From contig CAZWVT010000036.1 in assembly GCA_964636665.1 (NCBI GenBank), positions 1-19,952 of the forward strand: DNA of 19,952 bases, given 5' to 3'. Below the pieces are notes generated by a model that did not search any database, was not told where the DNA came from, and worked only from the letters and a program-made list of their open reading frames with translations. Below are positions 1-8,565 of the stretch, one piece after another. Position 1 is the first letter of the stretch; each line of letters starts with the position of its first letter. The DNA comes from JAAYLC01 sp964636665. Lineage in GTDB: Bacteria > Bacteroidota > Bacteroidia > Flavobacteriales > Flavobacteriaceae. The position numbers and the translations under genes were made by a program.

Positions 1-559
1 TGTCCACATTCCACAAATAATGCGTATCGCGGTAGGTTGTGGTGAATTCATATTCGGCACGTTGTTTCATGATTTCTCCGATGATGTCTTTAAGTTCAGG
101 TTCATCGGGATGTGTCAATAAAACTGCTTCAGCATTAAATCCGACAATTTTTAGGTATTCTTTAAAAGTAATTTCACGAAATTCAAGAGTGTCTTCGTGT
201 TTTTTTATCACATTGGCTTCATAATCGGCAACACTGGCAGCCGCAATAATTCCTTGAAACGAAAATCCATCCCGATTTACGATTTTATAGACATACAAAG
301 AAGGTTTTTCATCCTGGATAAAAATCTTTTCTTCTTTAAATTCCTGATATCTGTTGTAAACCAATCCATAACGTTCTGCGCCGGAAATCTCTTTATGAAA
401 TCGATACCCCGGATTGATGATATGTAAAAAAGAAAATGGATTGTCCCGCAAACGAGAAGCAATTTGCTCGGAAGTATAACTTTCGTATGATCTGGAAGCG
501 ATTAAACTTACTTTATCCCGCGTGGGGCGAATCGCTTTAAATGGTTTTATTGTAGCCAA
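1..559 (-). CDS. DUF1015 family protein, N-terminal part (cut by window edge)
   Basis: An open frame of 186 codons runs leftward from a TTG at 557-559 to the window edge; an in-frame stop lies four codons upstream of the TTG and no ATG is available near the start. The product begins with a KPFKAIRP block (residues 5-12), followed by NPFSFLHI (40-47) and KHEDT (120-124). These match the N-terminal half of the DUF1015 (COG4198) family, whose members usually exceed 400 residues, so less than half is visible. The biochemical function of the family is not established; in Bacteroidota it often lies near the serine-biosynthesis genes serA and serC, so those may follow to the left (recollection of family context). 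The start lies 18 nt after the stop of the 3-hydroxybutyryl-CoA dehydrogenase gene, so co-transcription is likely. The family assignment is firm; the TTG start is the best available choice. Confidence 0.85.
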   Translation of the reverse strand, partial: MATIKPFKAIRPTRDKVSLIASRSYESYTSEQIASRLRDNPFSFLHIINPGYRFHKEISGAERYGLVYNRYQEFKEEKIFIQDEKPSLYVYKIVNRDGFSFQGIIAAASVADYEANVIKKHEDTLEFREITFKEYLKIVGFNAEAVLLTHPDEPELKDIIGEIMKQRAEYEFTTTYRDTHYLWNVD

Positions 560-577
560 AAATTGTTGTTGTTTATG

Positions 578-1468
578 TTATTTTATAAATTGTGAAGACA
601 CAACTTCTGCTTTTCCGCTTTCACTATAATCATAAAAACCTTCACCGCCTTTTGCGCCTAATTTTCCGGCATTCACCATATTAACCAGCAATGGACAAGG
701 AGCGTATTTCGGATTTTTAAATCCGTCGTACATCACTTTTAAGATAGATAAGCAAACGTCCAAACCGATAAAATCTGCCAGAGCCAAAGGTCCCATCGGA
801 TGTGCCATTCCCAATTTCATAACTGTATCGATTTCTTCAACGCCTGCAACGCCGTTGTATAGGGTTTCAATGGCTTCATTAATCATCGGCATTAAGATTC
901 TGTTGGCTACGAATCCGGGATAATCGTTTACTTCCACCGGAACTTTATTCAATGCTTTAGAAAGTGTTTCAATTGTTTTGTAAGTTTCTTCACTGGTGCT
1001 GTATCCTTTGATAATCTCCACCAACTTCATAATCGGAACGGGATTCATAAAATGCATTCCGATAACTTTTTCGGGGCGAGAAGTTACAGCGGCAATTTGT
1101 GTAATGGATATAGAAGAGGTGTTGGTTGCAAGAATGGTATTTTCACTACAGAGTTTGTCTAAATCTCTAAAAATATTGAGTTTTAAGTTTAGATTTTCCG
1201 TAGCGGCTTCCACAACTAATTCCACATTTTTTACGCCCTCTTCAAGTTTTGTAAAAGTAGTGATGTTGTTTAAGGTGTTTTCCTTATCACTTTCAGAAAT
1301 CGTTCCTTTACTGACCATTCTGTCCAGGTTTTTGATAACGGTCGCCATTCCTTTTTCCAACGAATCTTGACTGATGTCAATAAGATTTACTTTAAAACCA
1401 AATTGTGCAAAGGTATGAGCGATTCCATTTCCCATAGTTCCTGCACCGATTACTGCAATATTTTTCAT
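578..1468 (-). CDS. hbd: 3-hydroxybutyryl-CoA dehydrogenase
   Basis: A 296-residue enzyme that interconverts 3-hydroxybutyryl-CoA (or other short 3-hydroxyacyl-CoA) and acetoacetyl-CoA using NAD(P)H in the cytosol. The N-terminal Rossmann fold carries GAGTMG (residues 8-13), with Asp31 at the end of the second strand, which favours NAD. Catalytic positions of the family are visible: Ser118 in NTSS, His139 and Asn142 in GMHFMNP, Glu151, and Asn189 in the C-terminal dimerisation domain. The length matches stand-alone Hbd/PaaH proteins, not the fused FadB. No crotonase or thiolase gene is adjacent, so its pathway is not shown by context; the thiolase and acyl-CoA dehydrogenase at the right end are about 17 kb away. 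It sits between the Gfo/Idh/MocA gene (44-nt gap) and the DUF1015 gene and is probably expressed with them. Confidence 0.92.
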   Translation of the reverse strand: MKNIAVIGAGTMGNGIAHTFAQFGFKVNLIDISQDSLEKGMATVIKNLDRMVSKGTISESDKENTLNNITTFTKLEEGVKNVELVVEAATENLNLKLNIFRDLDKLCSENTILATNTSSISITQIAAVTSRPEKVIGMHFMNPVPIMKLVEIIKGYSTSEETYKTIETLSKALNKVPVEVNDYPGFVANRILMPMINEAIETLYNGVAGVEEIDTVMKLGMAHPMGPLALADFIGLDVCLSILKVMYDGFKNPKYAPCPLLVNMVNAGKLGAKGGEGFYDYSESGKAEVVSSQFIK

Positions 1469-1512
1469 TGTTGTGTTTTTAATTTATCGTCTATTACGAC
1501 AATTTATGGTTA

Positions 1513-2481
1513 TTATAATTGTTTAAAATTTTCGATGGTCATCATCGCAATCCGGAGGGCTTCGGTTCCTTCTAAAAGCGGAACTTGTGGAGTTGTGTCT
1601 GTTAAGATTGATGCTGCAAAACTTTCCAGTTCATCCTTGATTGCATTGTTGTTTACTACTTGGGGATTTTCAAAATAGATTTGTTTTTTTACACCTTCGG
1701 CATTGGTTAAAATCATTGCAAATTCATCCGGATTGTCAGGGGCATCTTTCATTCGTACCAATTCGCTCTTTTTTTCGAGAAAATCAACGGAAATATAAGC
1801 ATCTCGCTGAAAGAATCTTGCCTTCCGCATTTTTTTTAATGAAATTCGGCTGGAAGTCAAGTTGGCAACACAACCGTTTTCAAATTCAATTCTTGCATTG
1901 GCAATATCGGGAGTATCGCTTAAAACGGAAACGCCGCTGGAACGGACTGATTTTACTTTGCTTTTTACAACGCTTAAAATGATGTCAATATCGTGAATCA
2001 TCAAATCCAAAACAACCGAAACATCAGTTCCACGCGGATTAAATTCGGCCAAACGATGTGTTTCTATAAACATCGGATTGTTTATTTTATCTTGAATCGC
2101 CACAAATGCAGGATTGTATCGTTCTACTTGGCCTACTTGTCCGCGTACTTTGTGAATACGAACCAATTCGCGAATTTTTTCAGCTTCTTCAACAGATTGC
2201 GCAATGGGTTTTTCTATAAAAATATGTTTTCCTGATTCGATGACTTTTTTGGCACATTCAAAATGCGTACTTGTAGGAGTTGCCACAACAATCATATCTG
2301 CTGCGTCAATAAGCGCATCCATTGATGGAAAATTTTGATATCCAAACTCGTCTGATAGAAGCTTGGCGGTTGCTTCATTTGAATCATAAAATCCAACGAG
2401 TTCATATTTCTCTGATTCATTTAAAAGTCGAAGATGGATTTTTCCCAAATGACCGGCACCTAATACACCTGCCTTTAACAT
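1513..2481 (-). CDS. Gfo/Idh/MocA family NAD(P)-dependent oxidoreductase
   Basis: A 322-residue cytosolic dehydrogenase of the Gfo/Idh/MocA superfamily. The N-terminal Rossmann domain has GAGHLG at residues 8-13 and the family motif EKP at 90-92, whose Lys helps bind cofactor and substrate. The C-terminal alpha/beta domain contains DLMIHDID (159-166), where Asp and His occupy the usual catalytic positions. The substrate cannot be read from the sequence; members act on sugars, inositols, UDP-sugars and bile pigments, and the LMIHDID block also occurs in UDP-GlcNAc 3-dehydrogenase-like proteins. It is the first gene of the leftward group. A TAnnTTTG-type -7 element ends 16 nt upstream of the ATG, implying a very short leader. 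Confidence 0.88.
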   Translation of the reverse strand: MLKAGVLGAGHLGKIHLRLLNESEKYELVGFYDSNEATAKLLSDEFGYQNFPSMDALIDAADMIVVATPTSTHFECAKKVIESGKHIFIEKPIAQSVEEAEKIRELVRIHKVRGQVGQVERYNPAFVAIQDKINNPMFIETHRLAEFNPRGTDVSVVLDLMIHDIDIILSVVKSKVKSVRSSGVSVLSDTPDIANARIEFENGCVANLTSSRISLKKMRKARFFQRDAYISVDFLEKKSELVRMKDAPDNPDEFAMILTNAEGVKKQIYFENPQVVNNNAIKDELESFAASILTDTTPQVPLLEGTEALRIAMMTIENFKQL

Positions 2482-2497
2482 AGGTAATTGTTTTTCG

Positions 2498-2505
2498 CAA
2501 AAATA
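2498..2505 (-). promoter_or_regulatory. Candidate -7 promoter element for the Gfo/Idh/MocA - hbd - DUF1015 transcript
   Basis: Read on the minus strand, this is TATTTTTG, an exact match to the Bacteroidota -7 consensus TAnnTTTG. It ends 16 nt before the ATG. No clear TTG (-33) lies at the usual distance, so the call rests on the -7 box and its position. Confidence 0.5.
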
Positions 2506-2657
2506 GGATTTTCAATTGATATGAGGAAAATCTAAACAGACCAAAACTTGCAGAAATTCAAAATGTTCGTAGGATTTTTCTTGTGAAATAAAGAAATCTA
2601 AATGATATAATTCCTGAAATGTTTATATCAAAATAAGGCAAATGTGATTTGAAACTG

Positions 2658-2665
2658 TATATTTG
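2658..2665 (+). promoter_or_regulatory. Candidate -7 promoter element upstream of sulP
   Basis: TATATTTG matches TAnnTTTG exactly. No TTG is found at the usual 17-20 nt upstream. It would give sulP a leader of about 155 nt, long for this group, which may leave room for regulation or mean that the true promoter lies closer to the gene. Confidence 0.4.
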
Positions 2666-2826
2666 CGTCCTGATATGGAAAAAATAGCAAGAACATCTTC
2701 TCAAGTTACTCCGCCCTGACAGGTTATGACTTAAAACTATTGAATTTCAGTATTTTGAGCATTGCATCCGGCAGTTCTCATTCCTCTAAATCATATTTTA
2801 TTCACTTATATTTTTTATAATTCTCA

Positions 2827-4323
2827 ATGAAGAAAGTTATTAATTTATTTGATTTTAATCAAAAGGTTGAATACAAAACAGAAGTGTTGTCAGGTTTAAC
2901 GGTTGCATTGGCTCTCGTTCCCGAAGCTGTTGCTTTTGCTTTGATTGCAGGATTAGACCCATTAACAGGTTTGTATGCTGCATTTATGGTGTGTTTTATC
3001 ACTTCTATTTTTGGCGGTCGTCCGGGAATGATATCCGGTGCAACAGGAGCTATCGCGGTAGTTATCGCCACGTTGGCAAAAAGCCACGGCGTTGAGTATA
3101 TTTTTGCCACGGTTGTCTTGGCGGGAGTAATCCAGCTTCTTGCAGGCGTATTAAAACTGGGAAAACTCATCCGTTTGGTTCCGCATCCTGTAATATTTGG
3201 ATTTGTTAACGGATTGGCAATAGTCATTTTCATGTCACAATTGGATATTTTTAAAGACGCTTCCGGAAATTGGCTTACAGGAACAAATTTGTACATGCTT
3301 TTGGGATTGGTTTTATTGACCATGCTGATTATTTGGGGACTTCCCAAATTAACTAAAGTTATACCTGCTTCATTAACAGCCATTTTACTTGTTTTCGGTT
3401 TGGTTACATTTTTGCAGTTAGATACAAAAACCGTTGGAGATATAGCTTCTATAAAAGGAAGTTTCCCTCCGTTTCATATTCCTGCTGTACCTTTCACTTT
3501 TGAAACCCTTGAAATTATTTTTCCGTATGCGGCAATCGTTGCCGGAGTGGGGCTTATCGAAAGTTTATTGACTTTAAATATAGTGGACGAAATTACAGAA
3601 ACCAGAGGAAATGTTCACAGAGAAACGTTGGCTCAAGGAACAGCAAACGTATTCTCCGGATTTTTTTCGGGAATGGGCGGTTGTGCCATGATCGGACAAA
3701 GTCTGATTAACGTTTCAAACGGCGCAAGAGCTAGGCTATCGGGAATCGTTGCTTCGATTATGTTATTGATATTTGTGATGTTCGGAAGCAGTTTAATAGA
3801 AAAAGTTCCTATGGCTGCCTTGACGGGATTGATGATTATGGTTTCAATAGGGACGTTTGAATGGGCAAGTTTAAAAACCTTTAATAAATTTCCTCGTGCA
3901 GATATTTTGGTAATGGTTTTGGTTACGCTGGTTACGGTATTCATGCACAATTTAGCATTGGCTGTTTTAGTAGGTGTTATTATAGCTGCTTTAGTTTTTG
4001 CCTGGGAAAGTGCAAAACGAATACGCGCAAGAAGATATATTGACGAAAACGGCATTAAACATTACGACATTTACGGCCCGTTATTTTTTGCTTCTACCGC
4101 AGTTTTTACTGAAAAATTCGATGTGCAAAACGATCCGTCTAAAATTATCATAAGTTTTAAAGAAAGTAGTCTTCTTGATATGTCAGCAATTGAAGCATTA
4201 AATAAAATTACAGAACGTTACCACAAGCAAGGAAAAAAAGTATATCTGTCCAATCTCAGTCTTCGCTGTCGTAGAATGATTAGAAATGCAGAAAGTGTCA
4301 TCGATGTCAACATTATTGAATAG
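2827..4323 (+). CDS. SulP/SLC26-family anion transporter with C-terminal STAS domain
   Basis: A 498-residue inner-membrane protein with about 10-12 hydrophobic segments over residues 15-400 and a cytoplasmic STAS domain from about 405 to the end (DMSAIEAL is typical of STAS). The Sulfate_transp core is recognisable: an N-terminal segment rich in Ala/Gly/Pro, RPGMISGATGAIAVV in the third-helix region, and the NVFSGFFSGMGGCAMIGQ segment followed by INVSNGARARLSG in the second repeat. SulP proteins carry sulfate, bicarbonate or other small anions, in bacteria often with Na+ or H+; the substrate cannot be assigned here, as no sulfate-assimilation or carbonic-anhydrase gene is adjacent. Its length is at the short end of the family. 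The gene appears to be monocistronic, with its own upstream region and a promoter element for pcm after it. Start: ATG just after an in-frame TAA. Confidence 0.9.
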   Translation: MKKVINLFDFNQKVEYKTEVLSGLTVALALVPEAVAFALIAGLDPLTGLYAAFMVCFITSIFGGRPGMISGATGAIAVVIATLAKSHGVEYIFATVVLAGVIQLLAGVLKLGKLIRLVPHPVIFGFVNGLAIVIFMSQLDIFKDASGNWLTGTNLYMLLGLVLLTMLIIWGLPKLTKVIPASLTAILLVFGLVTFLQLDTKTVGDIASIKGSFPPFHIPAVPFTFETLEIIFPYAAIVAGVGLIESLLTLNIVDEITETRGNVHRETLAQGTANVFSGFFSGMGGCAMIGQSLINVSNGARARLSGIVASIMLLIFVMFGSSLIEKVPMAALTGLMIMVSIGTFEWASLKTFNKFPRADILVMVLVTLVTVFMHNLALAVLVGVIIAALVFAWESAKRIRARRYIDENGIKHYDIYGPLFFASTAVFTEKFDVQNDPSKIIISFKESSLLDMSAIEALNKITERYHKQGKKVYLSNLSLRCRRMIRNAESVIDVNIIE

Positions 4324-4341
4324 ATTTTTTTGATAAATCTA
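4321..4341 (+). terminator. Weak AT-rich hairpin at the end of sulP
   Basis: A perfect 7-bp inverted repeat, TAGATTT and AAATCTA, flanks a 7-nt loop and includes the sulP stop codon. It is AU-rich and lacks a following T-run, so it is at best a weak terminator or 3'-end stabiliser. Confidence 0.25.
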
Positions 4342-4411
4342 TAAATCTGTTTAAATAATCTTAAAAGTGTTTTCAGAGAAATAATCAAGTGGTTTCAAAT
4401 TCTGTTTTTCC

Positions 4412-4419
4412 TACCTTTG
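4412..4419 (+). promoter_or_regulatory. Candidate -7 promoter element for the pcm-prmC-ligA-DUF6913-dapA group
   Basis: TACCTTTG matches TAnnTTTG exactly. A partial -33 element (GGTTTC, 4391-4396) lies about 16 nt upstream. It is well placed to drive the five-gene rightward group, with a leader of about 70 nt to the TTG at 4494 or 105 nt to the TTG at 4530. Confidence 0.5.
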
Positions 4420-4493
4420 CTTACGGCAATTTCAGCGTATTCTTATAAATCTGACTTTTCAGTTTTTATTGAATTTAATAAGATAATTTTTTA

Positions 4494-5171
4494 TTGATTA
4501 CATTTAAACAACCTCAAAATTTTACAACATTGAAAGACACGTTTCTTCATCAGGGGATGCGAAAAAAATTAGTTGAAATCCTCATTGAAAAAGGCATTCG
4601 GGACAAGGCAGTTTTAGATGCTGTCGGGAGGGTGCCTCGTCATCTTTTTATGGATTCCGGATTTATTGACCATGCTTATGTGGACAAAGCTTTTCCGATA
4701 GCTGCCAATCAAACAATTTCACAACCTTATACTGTGGCACGTCAAACGGAATTGCTACAGGTCAAAAAAGGAGATAAAGTTTTGGAAATAGGAACGGGCA
4801 GCGGTTATCAAGCAGCAGTTTTATTGGAAATAGGAGTGGTATTATTTACGATTGAACGGCAAAACGAACTTTTTAAGAAAACCAATATATTTTTGCCAAA
4901 AATAGGTTATCGCCCTAAAAAAATAATTTTTGGCGATGGTTATAAAGGCCTGCCTTCCGAAGCACCTTTTGACGGGATTATCGTAACCGCAGGCGCACCG
5001 TTTGTGCCAAAACCCTTGCTGGAACAATTAAAAATTGGCGGGCGATTGGTAATTCCCGTTGGAGAAGAAGTACAGATTATGACCGTTTTTGAAAGAAAGT
5101 CGGAAAAAGAATTTAGTAAAGAAGAATTCGGTGAATTTCGTTTTGTACCTTTATTAGAAGATAAAAATTAA
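4494..5171 (+). CDS. pcm: Protein-L-isoaspartate O-methyltransferase
   Basis: A 225-residue cytosolic S-adenosylmethionine-dependent methyltransferase that methylates L-isoaspartyl residues arising from damaged Asn/Asp and so starts their repair. Family landmarks are VPRHLF in the N-terminal helical part, NQTISQP (residues 72-78, binding the isoaspartyl substrate) and the SAM loop EIGTGSGYQ (98-106). The start is uncertain. The longest form uses TTG at 4494; a second in-frame TTG at 4530 would give a protein beginning KDTFLHQG, close to how I recall flavobacterial homologues beginning; ATG at 4557 would cut into the conserved HQGMR block. The stop lies 4 nt before the prmC start, so translation is probably coupled. 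Confidence 0.92.
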   Translation: MITFKQPQNFTTLKDTFLHQGMRKKLVEILIEKGIRDKAVLDAVGRVPRHLFMDSGFIDHAYVDKAFPIAANQTISQPYTVARQTELLQVKKGDKVLEIGTGSGYQAAVLLEIGVVLFTIERQNELFKKTNIFLPKIGYRPKKIIFGDGYKGLPSEAPFDGIIVTAGAPFVPKPLLEQLKIGGRLVIPVGEEVQIMTVFERKSEKEFSKEEFGEFRFVPLLEDKN

Positions 5172-5175
5172 CCCG

Positions 5176-6027
5176 GTGACAATTTCTGAATATCGAATAA
5201 AATTTACTGAAATGCTTTCCGGTAAATACCCGAAAGAAGAAATAGATACTTTTTTTTATTGGTTGGTTGAATCATTTTTAGAATTGTCGAAAACACAGGT
5301 TTTTTTAAATCCGGAATATCAACTTTCCAAATCCGAAGAAAATCAACTGATTTCGGCATTGACAAGACTTTCTGATTACGAACCCATTCAATATATTTTG
5401 GGATATACAGAATTTTTTGGTCTGACGCTTAGAGTATCTTCGGCAGTCTTGATTCCACGTCCGGAAACCGAAGAGTTGGTAAAACTCGTAATCGATTATG
5501 CAACCAAAGAATTAAATAAGAAAATAAAAATTGCAGATATCGGAACAGGAAGCGGATGTATTGCAATCGCATTGGCTAAAAACCTACCTCAAGTTTCCGT
5601 AGATGCGATTGATATTTCTGAGAATGCATTAAAAATAGCTTCGGAAAATGCAGATAAGAATGGTGTAAAAGTAAATTTCATTCAGGCAGATATTTTAAAA
5701 ACAACGAAGTTAAATCAATCGTATGACGTCATAGTTTCCAATCCTCCTTATGTACGTTGGAGCGAAAAAGAATTGATGTCCCCAAACGTGTACGATTATG
5801 AACCGGAGGAAGCATTATTTGTAAAGGATGCTTCGCCTATAATTTTTTATGAGAAAATAGCCGATTTAGCAACTCAATCTTTAAAACCAAACGGAAAATT
5901 GTTTTTTGAAATAAACGAACACTTTGCAGAAGCATTAAAAACATTTTTAACTGATAAAAAATTTCAGGATATTCGAATCCATAAAGACATCTTCGGAAAA
6001 GACAGAATGCTAAGCTGCACCAGATAA
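5176..6027 (+). CDS. prmC: Peptide chain release factor N5-glutamine methyltransferase
   Basis: A 283-residue cytosolic SAM-dependent methyltransferase that modifies the Gln of the GGQ motif in release factors RF1 and RF2, promoting efficient peptide release. The N-terminal ~85 residues form the helical release-factor-binding domain. The Rossmann methyltransferase domain has GTGSG at residues 123-127 and the diagnostic NPPYV at 189-193, the tetrapeptide that holds the substrate glutamine amide. Length is normal for the family. The start is GTG, 4 nt after the pcm stop; there is no nearby in-frame ATG. ligA follows after 11 nt. Confidence 0.93.
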   Translation: MTISEYRIKFTEMLSGKYPKEEIDTFFYWLVESFLELSKTQVFLNPEYQLSKSEENQLISALTRLSDYEPIQYILGYTEFFGLTLRVSSAVLIPRPETEELVKLVIDYATKELNKKIKIADIGTGSGCIAIALAKNLPQVSVDAIDISENALKIASENADKNGVKVNFIQADILKTTKLNQSYDVIVSNPPYVRWSEKELMSPNVYDYEPEEALFVKDASPIIFYEKIADLATQSLKPNGKLFFEINEHFAEALKTFLTDKKFQDIRIHKDIFGKDRMLSCTR

Positions 6028-6038
6028 ACCATAAATGT

Positions 6039-8030
6039 ATGACCACAAAACAACGGATAGAAAAACTTCGGGAAGAATTAAATGAATCCAATTATCGCTA
6101 TTACGTTTTGGACAACCCTTCAATTTCAGATTATGAATTTGACCAAAAATTAAAGGAGCTTCAAAAATTAGAGAAAGAAAATCCCGAGTTTTTTGATGTA
6201 AATTCTCCTACACAACGCGTGGGCGGAGAAATTACAAAGCATTTTCGAACTGTAAAACATCGCTATCGAATGTATTCTTTGGATAATTCATATTCTAAGG
6301 AAGATTTAATAGATTGGGAGAAACGTATCGAGAAAAATATTGGCAATAAAGTTACCTTTTCCTGTGAGTTGAAATATGACGGAGCATCGATAAGCCTTAC
6401 TTATGAAAACGGAAATTTCATACGTGCCGTAACCCGTGGCAACGGAATCGAAGGTGATGATGTAACTACAAACGTCCGAACGATTCGTTCCGTTCCGTTG
6501 GTTTTAAAAGGGAAAGATATTCCTCAAAGTTTTGAAATAAGAGGAGAAATCGTAATGCCGTTGGAAGGATTTACTTCTTTAAATGCTGCAAGAATAGAAG
6601 CAGGGGAAGAACCTTTTAAAAATCCGCGAAACACCGCTTCGGGAACGCTCAAACTTCAAGACAGTTCCGAAGTTGCAAAACGCCCATTGGAAGCTTTGAT
6701 TTATAACATTCAGGGAGAAGAAATGCCGTTTAAAACCCAATATGATAGCTTGAGAAAAATCAGGAGTTGGGGTTTCAAAGTTCCGGAGGCTGCCAAGCTT
6801 GCTAAAAATTTAGATGAAGTATTGCAATTTATAGAATATTGGGATGTTCATCGACACGAATTGCCTTATGAAATTGATGGTGTAGTAATTAAGGTAAATG
6901 ATTTTGAACATCAAACCGAATTGGGATTCACATCCAAATCACCGCGATGGGCAATGGCATATAAGTATAAAGCCGAACAAGCAAAAACGTATTTAAACGA
7001 AATAACTTATCAAGTAGGACGTACCGGCGCCATTACACCTGTAGCCAATCTGGAACCGGTATCACTCGGCGGGACGATTGTAAAAAGAGCATCGCTCCAC
7101 AATGCCGATCAAATTGAAAAACTGGATGTTCGTGAAGGCGATATGGTTATGGTAGAAAAAGGAGGAGAAATTATTCCAAAAATTGTGGGAATAGACTTTA
7201 CAAAACGAAATCCATCGAGCAAACCGACAGAATATATTGGCAAATGCCCGGAATGCAATACGGAATTGGTTCGGCTGGAAGGAGAAGCGCTGCATTATTG
7301 TCCGAATGTCAAAGATTGTCCGCCACAAATTTCCGGTCGCATTCAACATTTTATTTCCCGACAGGCGATGGATATTCAAGGATTGGGCGAAGAAACTGTC
7401 AGTCTTTTAGTAAAAAACGGACTCATTACCAATTATGCCGATTTATATATTTTGGAAAAAGAGCAACTTCTTCCGTTGGAACGTATGGCAGAAAAAAGTG
7501 CGCAAAACATCATTAATGGTATTGAAGCTTCAAAGAAAATCCCTTTTGAACGCGTTTTATTTGGATTAGGAATTCGTTTTGTGGGCAGAACAGTTGCTCA
7601 AAAATTGGCAACTCATTATCATTCAATCGATAATCTTCGCAAGGCAACCAAAGAAGATTTGATGAATGTGGATGAAATCGGTGTTAGAATTGCCGAAAGT
7701 GTAGCAGTTTTTTTCGACACAGAAGAAAACGTGGAAATTATTGACCGATTAAAAAAATATGGAGTTCAACTGGAAATAAAACAAGAAGATTTAGAGGATA
7801 AGACCGATAAATTAAAAGGAATGAATTTTGTTGTTTCCGGAGTATTTGAAATGTCGCGAGACGAATTAAAAGAATTGATTGAAAAAAATGGCGGTAAAGC
7901 AACGGGTTCCATTTCGTCTAAAACAAATTATGTAGTAGCAGGCGAAAATATGGGGCCGAGCAAAAAATCGAAAGCCGAAAGTTTGAATGTTCCAATTATT
8001 TCAGAAGAAGATTTTCTTAAAATGATTTAA
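6039..8030 (+). CDS. ligA: NAD-dependent DNA ligase
   Basis: A 663-residue replicative DNA ligase that seals nicks using NAD+ as AMP donor. All domains are present in order: Ia region with conserved Tyr residues (YRYYVLDNPSISDYEFD, about 19-35), adenylation domain with nucleophile Lys112 in ELKYDGAS, OB-fold (about 315-395, GRTGAITPVANLEPV), four-Cys zinc finger (Cys403, Cys406, Cys421, Cys427), helix-hairpin-helix repeats (about 440-575), and C-terminal BRCT domain (about 585-663, containing the GG and SKTNYVVAG landmarks). Length is typical. It is normally an essential gene. It lies 11 nt after prmC and 16 nt before the DUF6913 gene. Confidence 0.97.
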   Translation: MTTKQRIEKLREELNESNYRYYVLDNPSISDYEFDQKLKELQKLEKENPEFFDVNSPTQRVGGEITKHFRTVKHRYRMYSLDNSYSKEDLIDWEKRIEKNIGNKVTFSCELKYDGASISLTYENGNFIRAVTRGNGIEGDDVTTNVRTIRSVPLVLKGKDIPQSFEIRGEIVMPLEGFTSLNAARIEAGEEPFKNPRNTASGTLKLQDSSEVAKRPLEALIYNIQGEEMPFKTQYDSLRKIRSWGFKVPEAAKLAKNLDEVLQFIEYWDVHRHELPYEIDGVVIKVNDFEHQTELGFTSKSPRWAMAYKYKAEQAKTYLNEITYQVGRTGAITPVANLEPVSLGGTIVKRASLHNADQIEKLDVREGDMVMVEKGGEIIPKIVGIDFTKRNPSSKPTEYIGKCPECNTELVRLEGEALHYCPNVKDCPPQISGRIQHFISRQAMDIQGLGEETVSLLVKNGLITNYADLYILEKEQLLPLERMAEKSAQNIINGIEASKKIPFERVLFGLGIRFVGRTVAQKLATHYHSIDNLRKATKEDLMNVDEIGVRIAESVAVFFDTEENVEIIDRLKKYGVQLEIKQEDLEDKTDKLKGMNFVVSGVFEMSRDELKELIEKNGGKATGSISSKTNYVVAGENMGPSKKSKAESLNVPIISEEDFLKMI

Positions 8031-8046
8031 AATCAGCTAATTACGA

Positions 8047-8562
8047 ATGATAAAGCGTATTAAAAATTATTCACTTCAGAAAAAACGAGATAAATCACTT
8101 AAAGACAGGGATTTATCTCAACGAAATTCCAAATTGGAAACTTTGTCTGTTTTGATTGACTTGAATTATATAAAACATACAACACCTATCGAATCGTTTG
8201 GAAAAACTTTAAAACTGGACGAAAAGAAAGTTCAGATTTTGTATTTTGACAACACGGAAAAAAAATCCTCCGAAGCGGATTCAAATAAATTTTCACCGAA
8301 TGATTTCAAGTGGAACGGAAACGCAATGAATCAAAACGTAAAATTTTTTATAGATAATCCCGTTGATGTTTTAATCGGTGTTTTTTCAAATCAGAATAAG
8401 CTGTTGAATTCATTGGCTGCACAAAGCTTGGCACGATTTAAAATCGGTTATTTGGATGCAGATTCAGAAATCTTTGACTTGATATTGAATATCAATCCGG
8501 AAAAAGAGAATTTACTCCAATCGGAAACAATTAAATTTTTAAAAATTTTAAATAAAATATAA
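8047..8562 (+). CDS. DUF6913 family protein of unknown function
   Basis: A 171-residue protein, apparently cytosolic, with no signal peptide or membrane segment. A strongly basic N-terminus (about residues 1-30) is followed by an alpha/beta region ending in VKFFIDNPVDVLIGVF and then LAAQSLARFKIGYLDAD. I recognise it as the small flavobacterial family (DUF6913) that I recall lying between ligA and dapA in this class; no function is established. Its position, 16 nt after ligA and 3 nt before dapA, shows it is co-transcribed and probably translationally coupled with dapA. Charge and fold hints are not enough to assign a role. Confidence 0.75.
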   Translation: MIKRIKNYSLQKKRDKSLKDRDLSQRNSKLETLSVLIDLNYIKHTTPIESFGKTLKLDEKKVQILYFDNTEKKSSEADSNKFSPNDFKWNGNAMNQNVKFFIDNPVDVLIGVFSNQNKLLNSLAAQSLARFKIGYLDADSEIFDLILNINPEKENLLQSETIKFLKILNKI

Positions 8563-8565
8563 TAA

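Larger units (their letters stand above)
2482..2826. other. 345-nt divergent intergenic region
   Basis: This gap lies between the leftward Gfo/Idh/MocA gene and the rightward sulP gene and is the only gene-free stretch over 300 nt. It carries one candidate -7 element for each direction. No convincing protein gene, tRNA or strong terminator hairpin is seen. A 14-codon ATG frame (2675-2719) starts about 9 nt after the rightward -7 element. A 48-codon stop-free run (2674-2817), in frame with sulP but closed by a TAA 6 nt before the sulP ATG, also exists; neither resembles a known protein. Confidence 0.7.

Noticed and set aside
578..1468. Bifunctional FadB-type protein
   Set aside because: At 296 residues it has only the dehydrogenase domains and no crotonase domain.
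2674..2817. 48-codon stop-free run in frame with and upstream of sulP, as an N-terminal extension or small gene
   Set aside because: It has no ATG or GTG start, is separated from sulP by an in-frame TAA, and its Ser-rich translation resembles no known family. SulP proteins normally begin close to the annotated ATG.
2859..3383. 174-codon open frame on the minus strand opposite sulP
   Set aside because: It lies wholly inside sulP, which has clear family motifs along its length. The antisense translation has no recognisable domain; it is a shadow frame.
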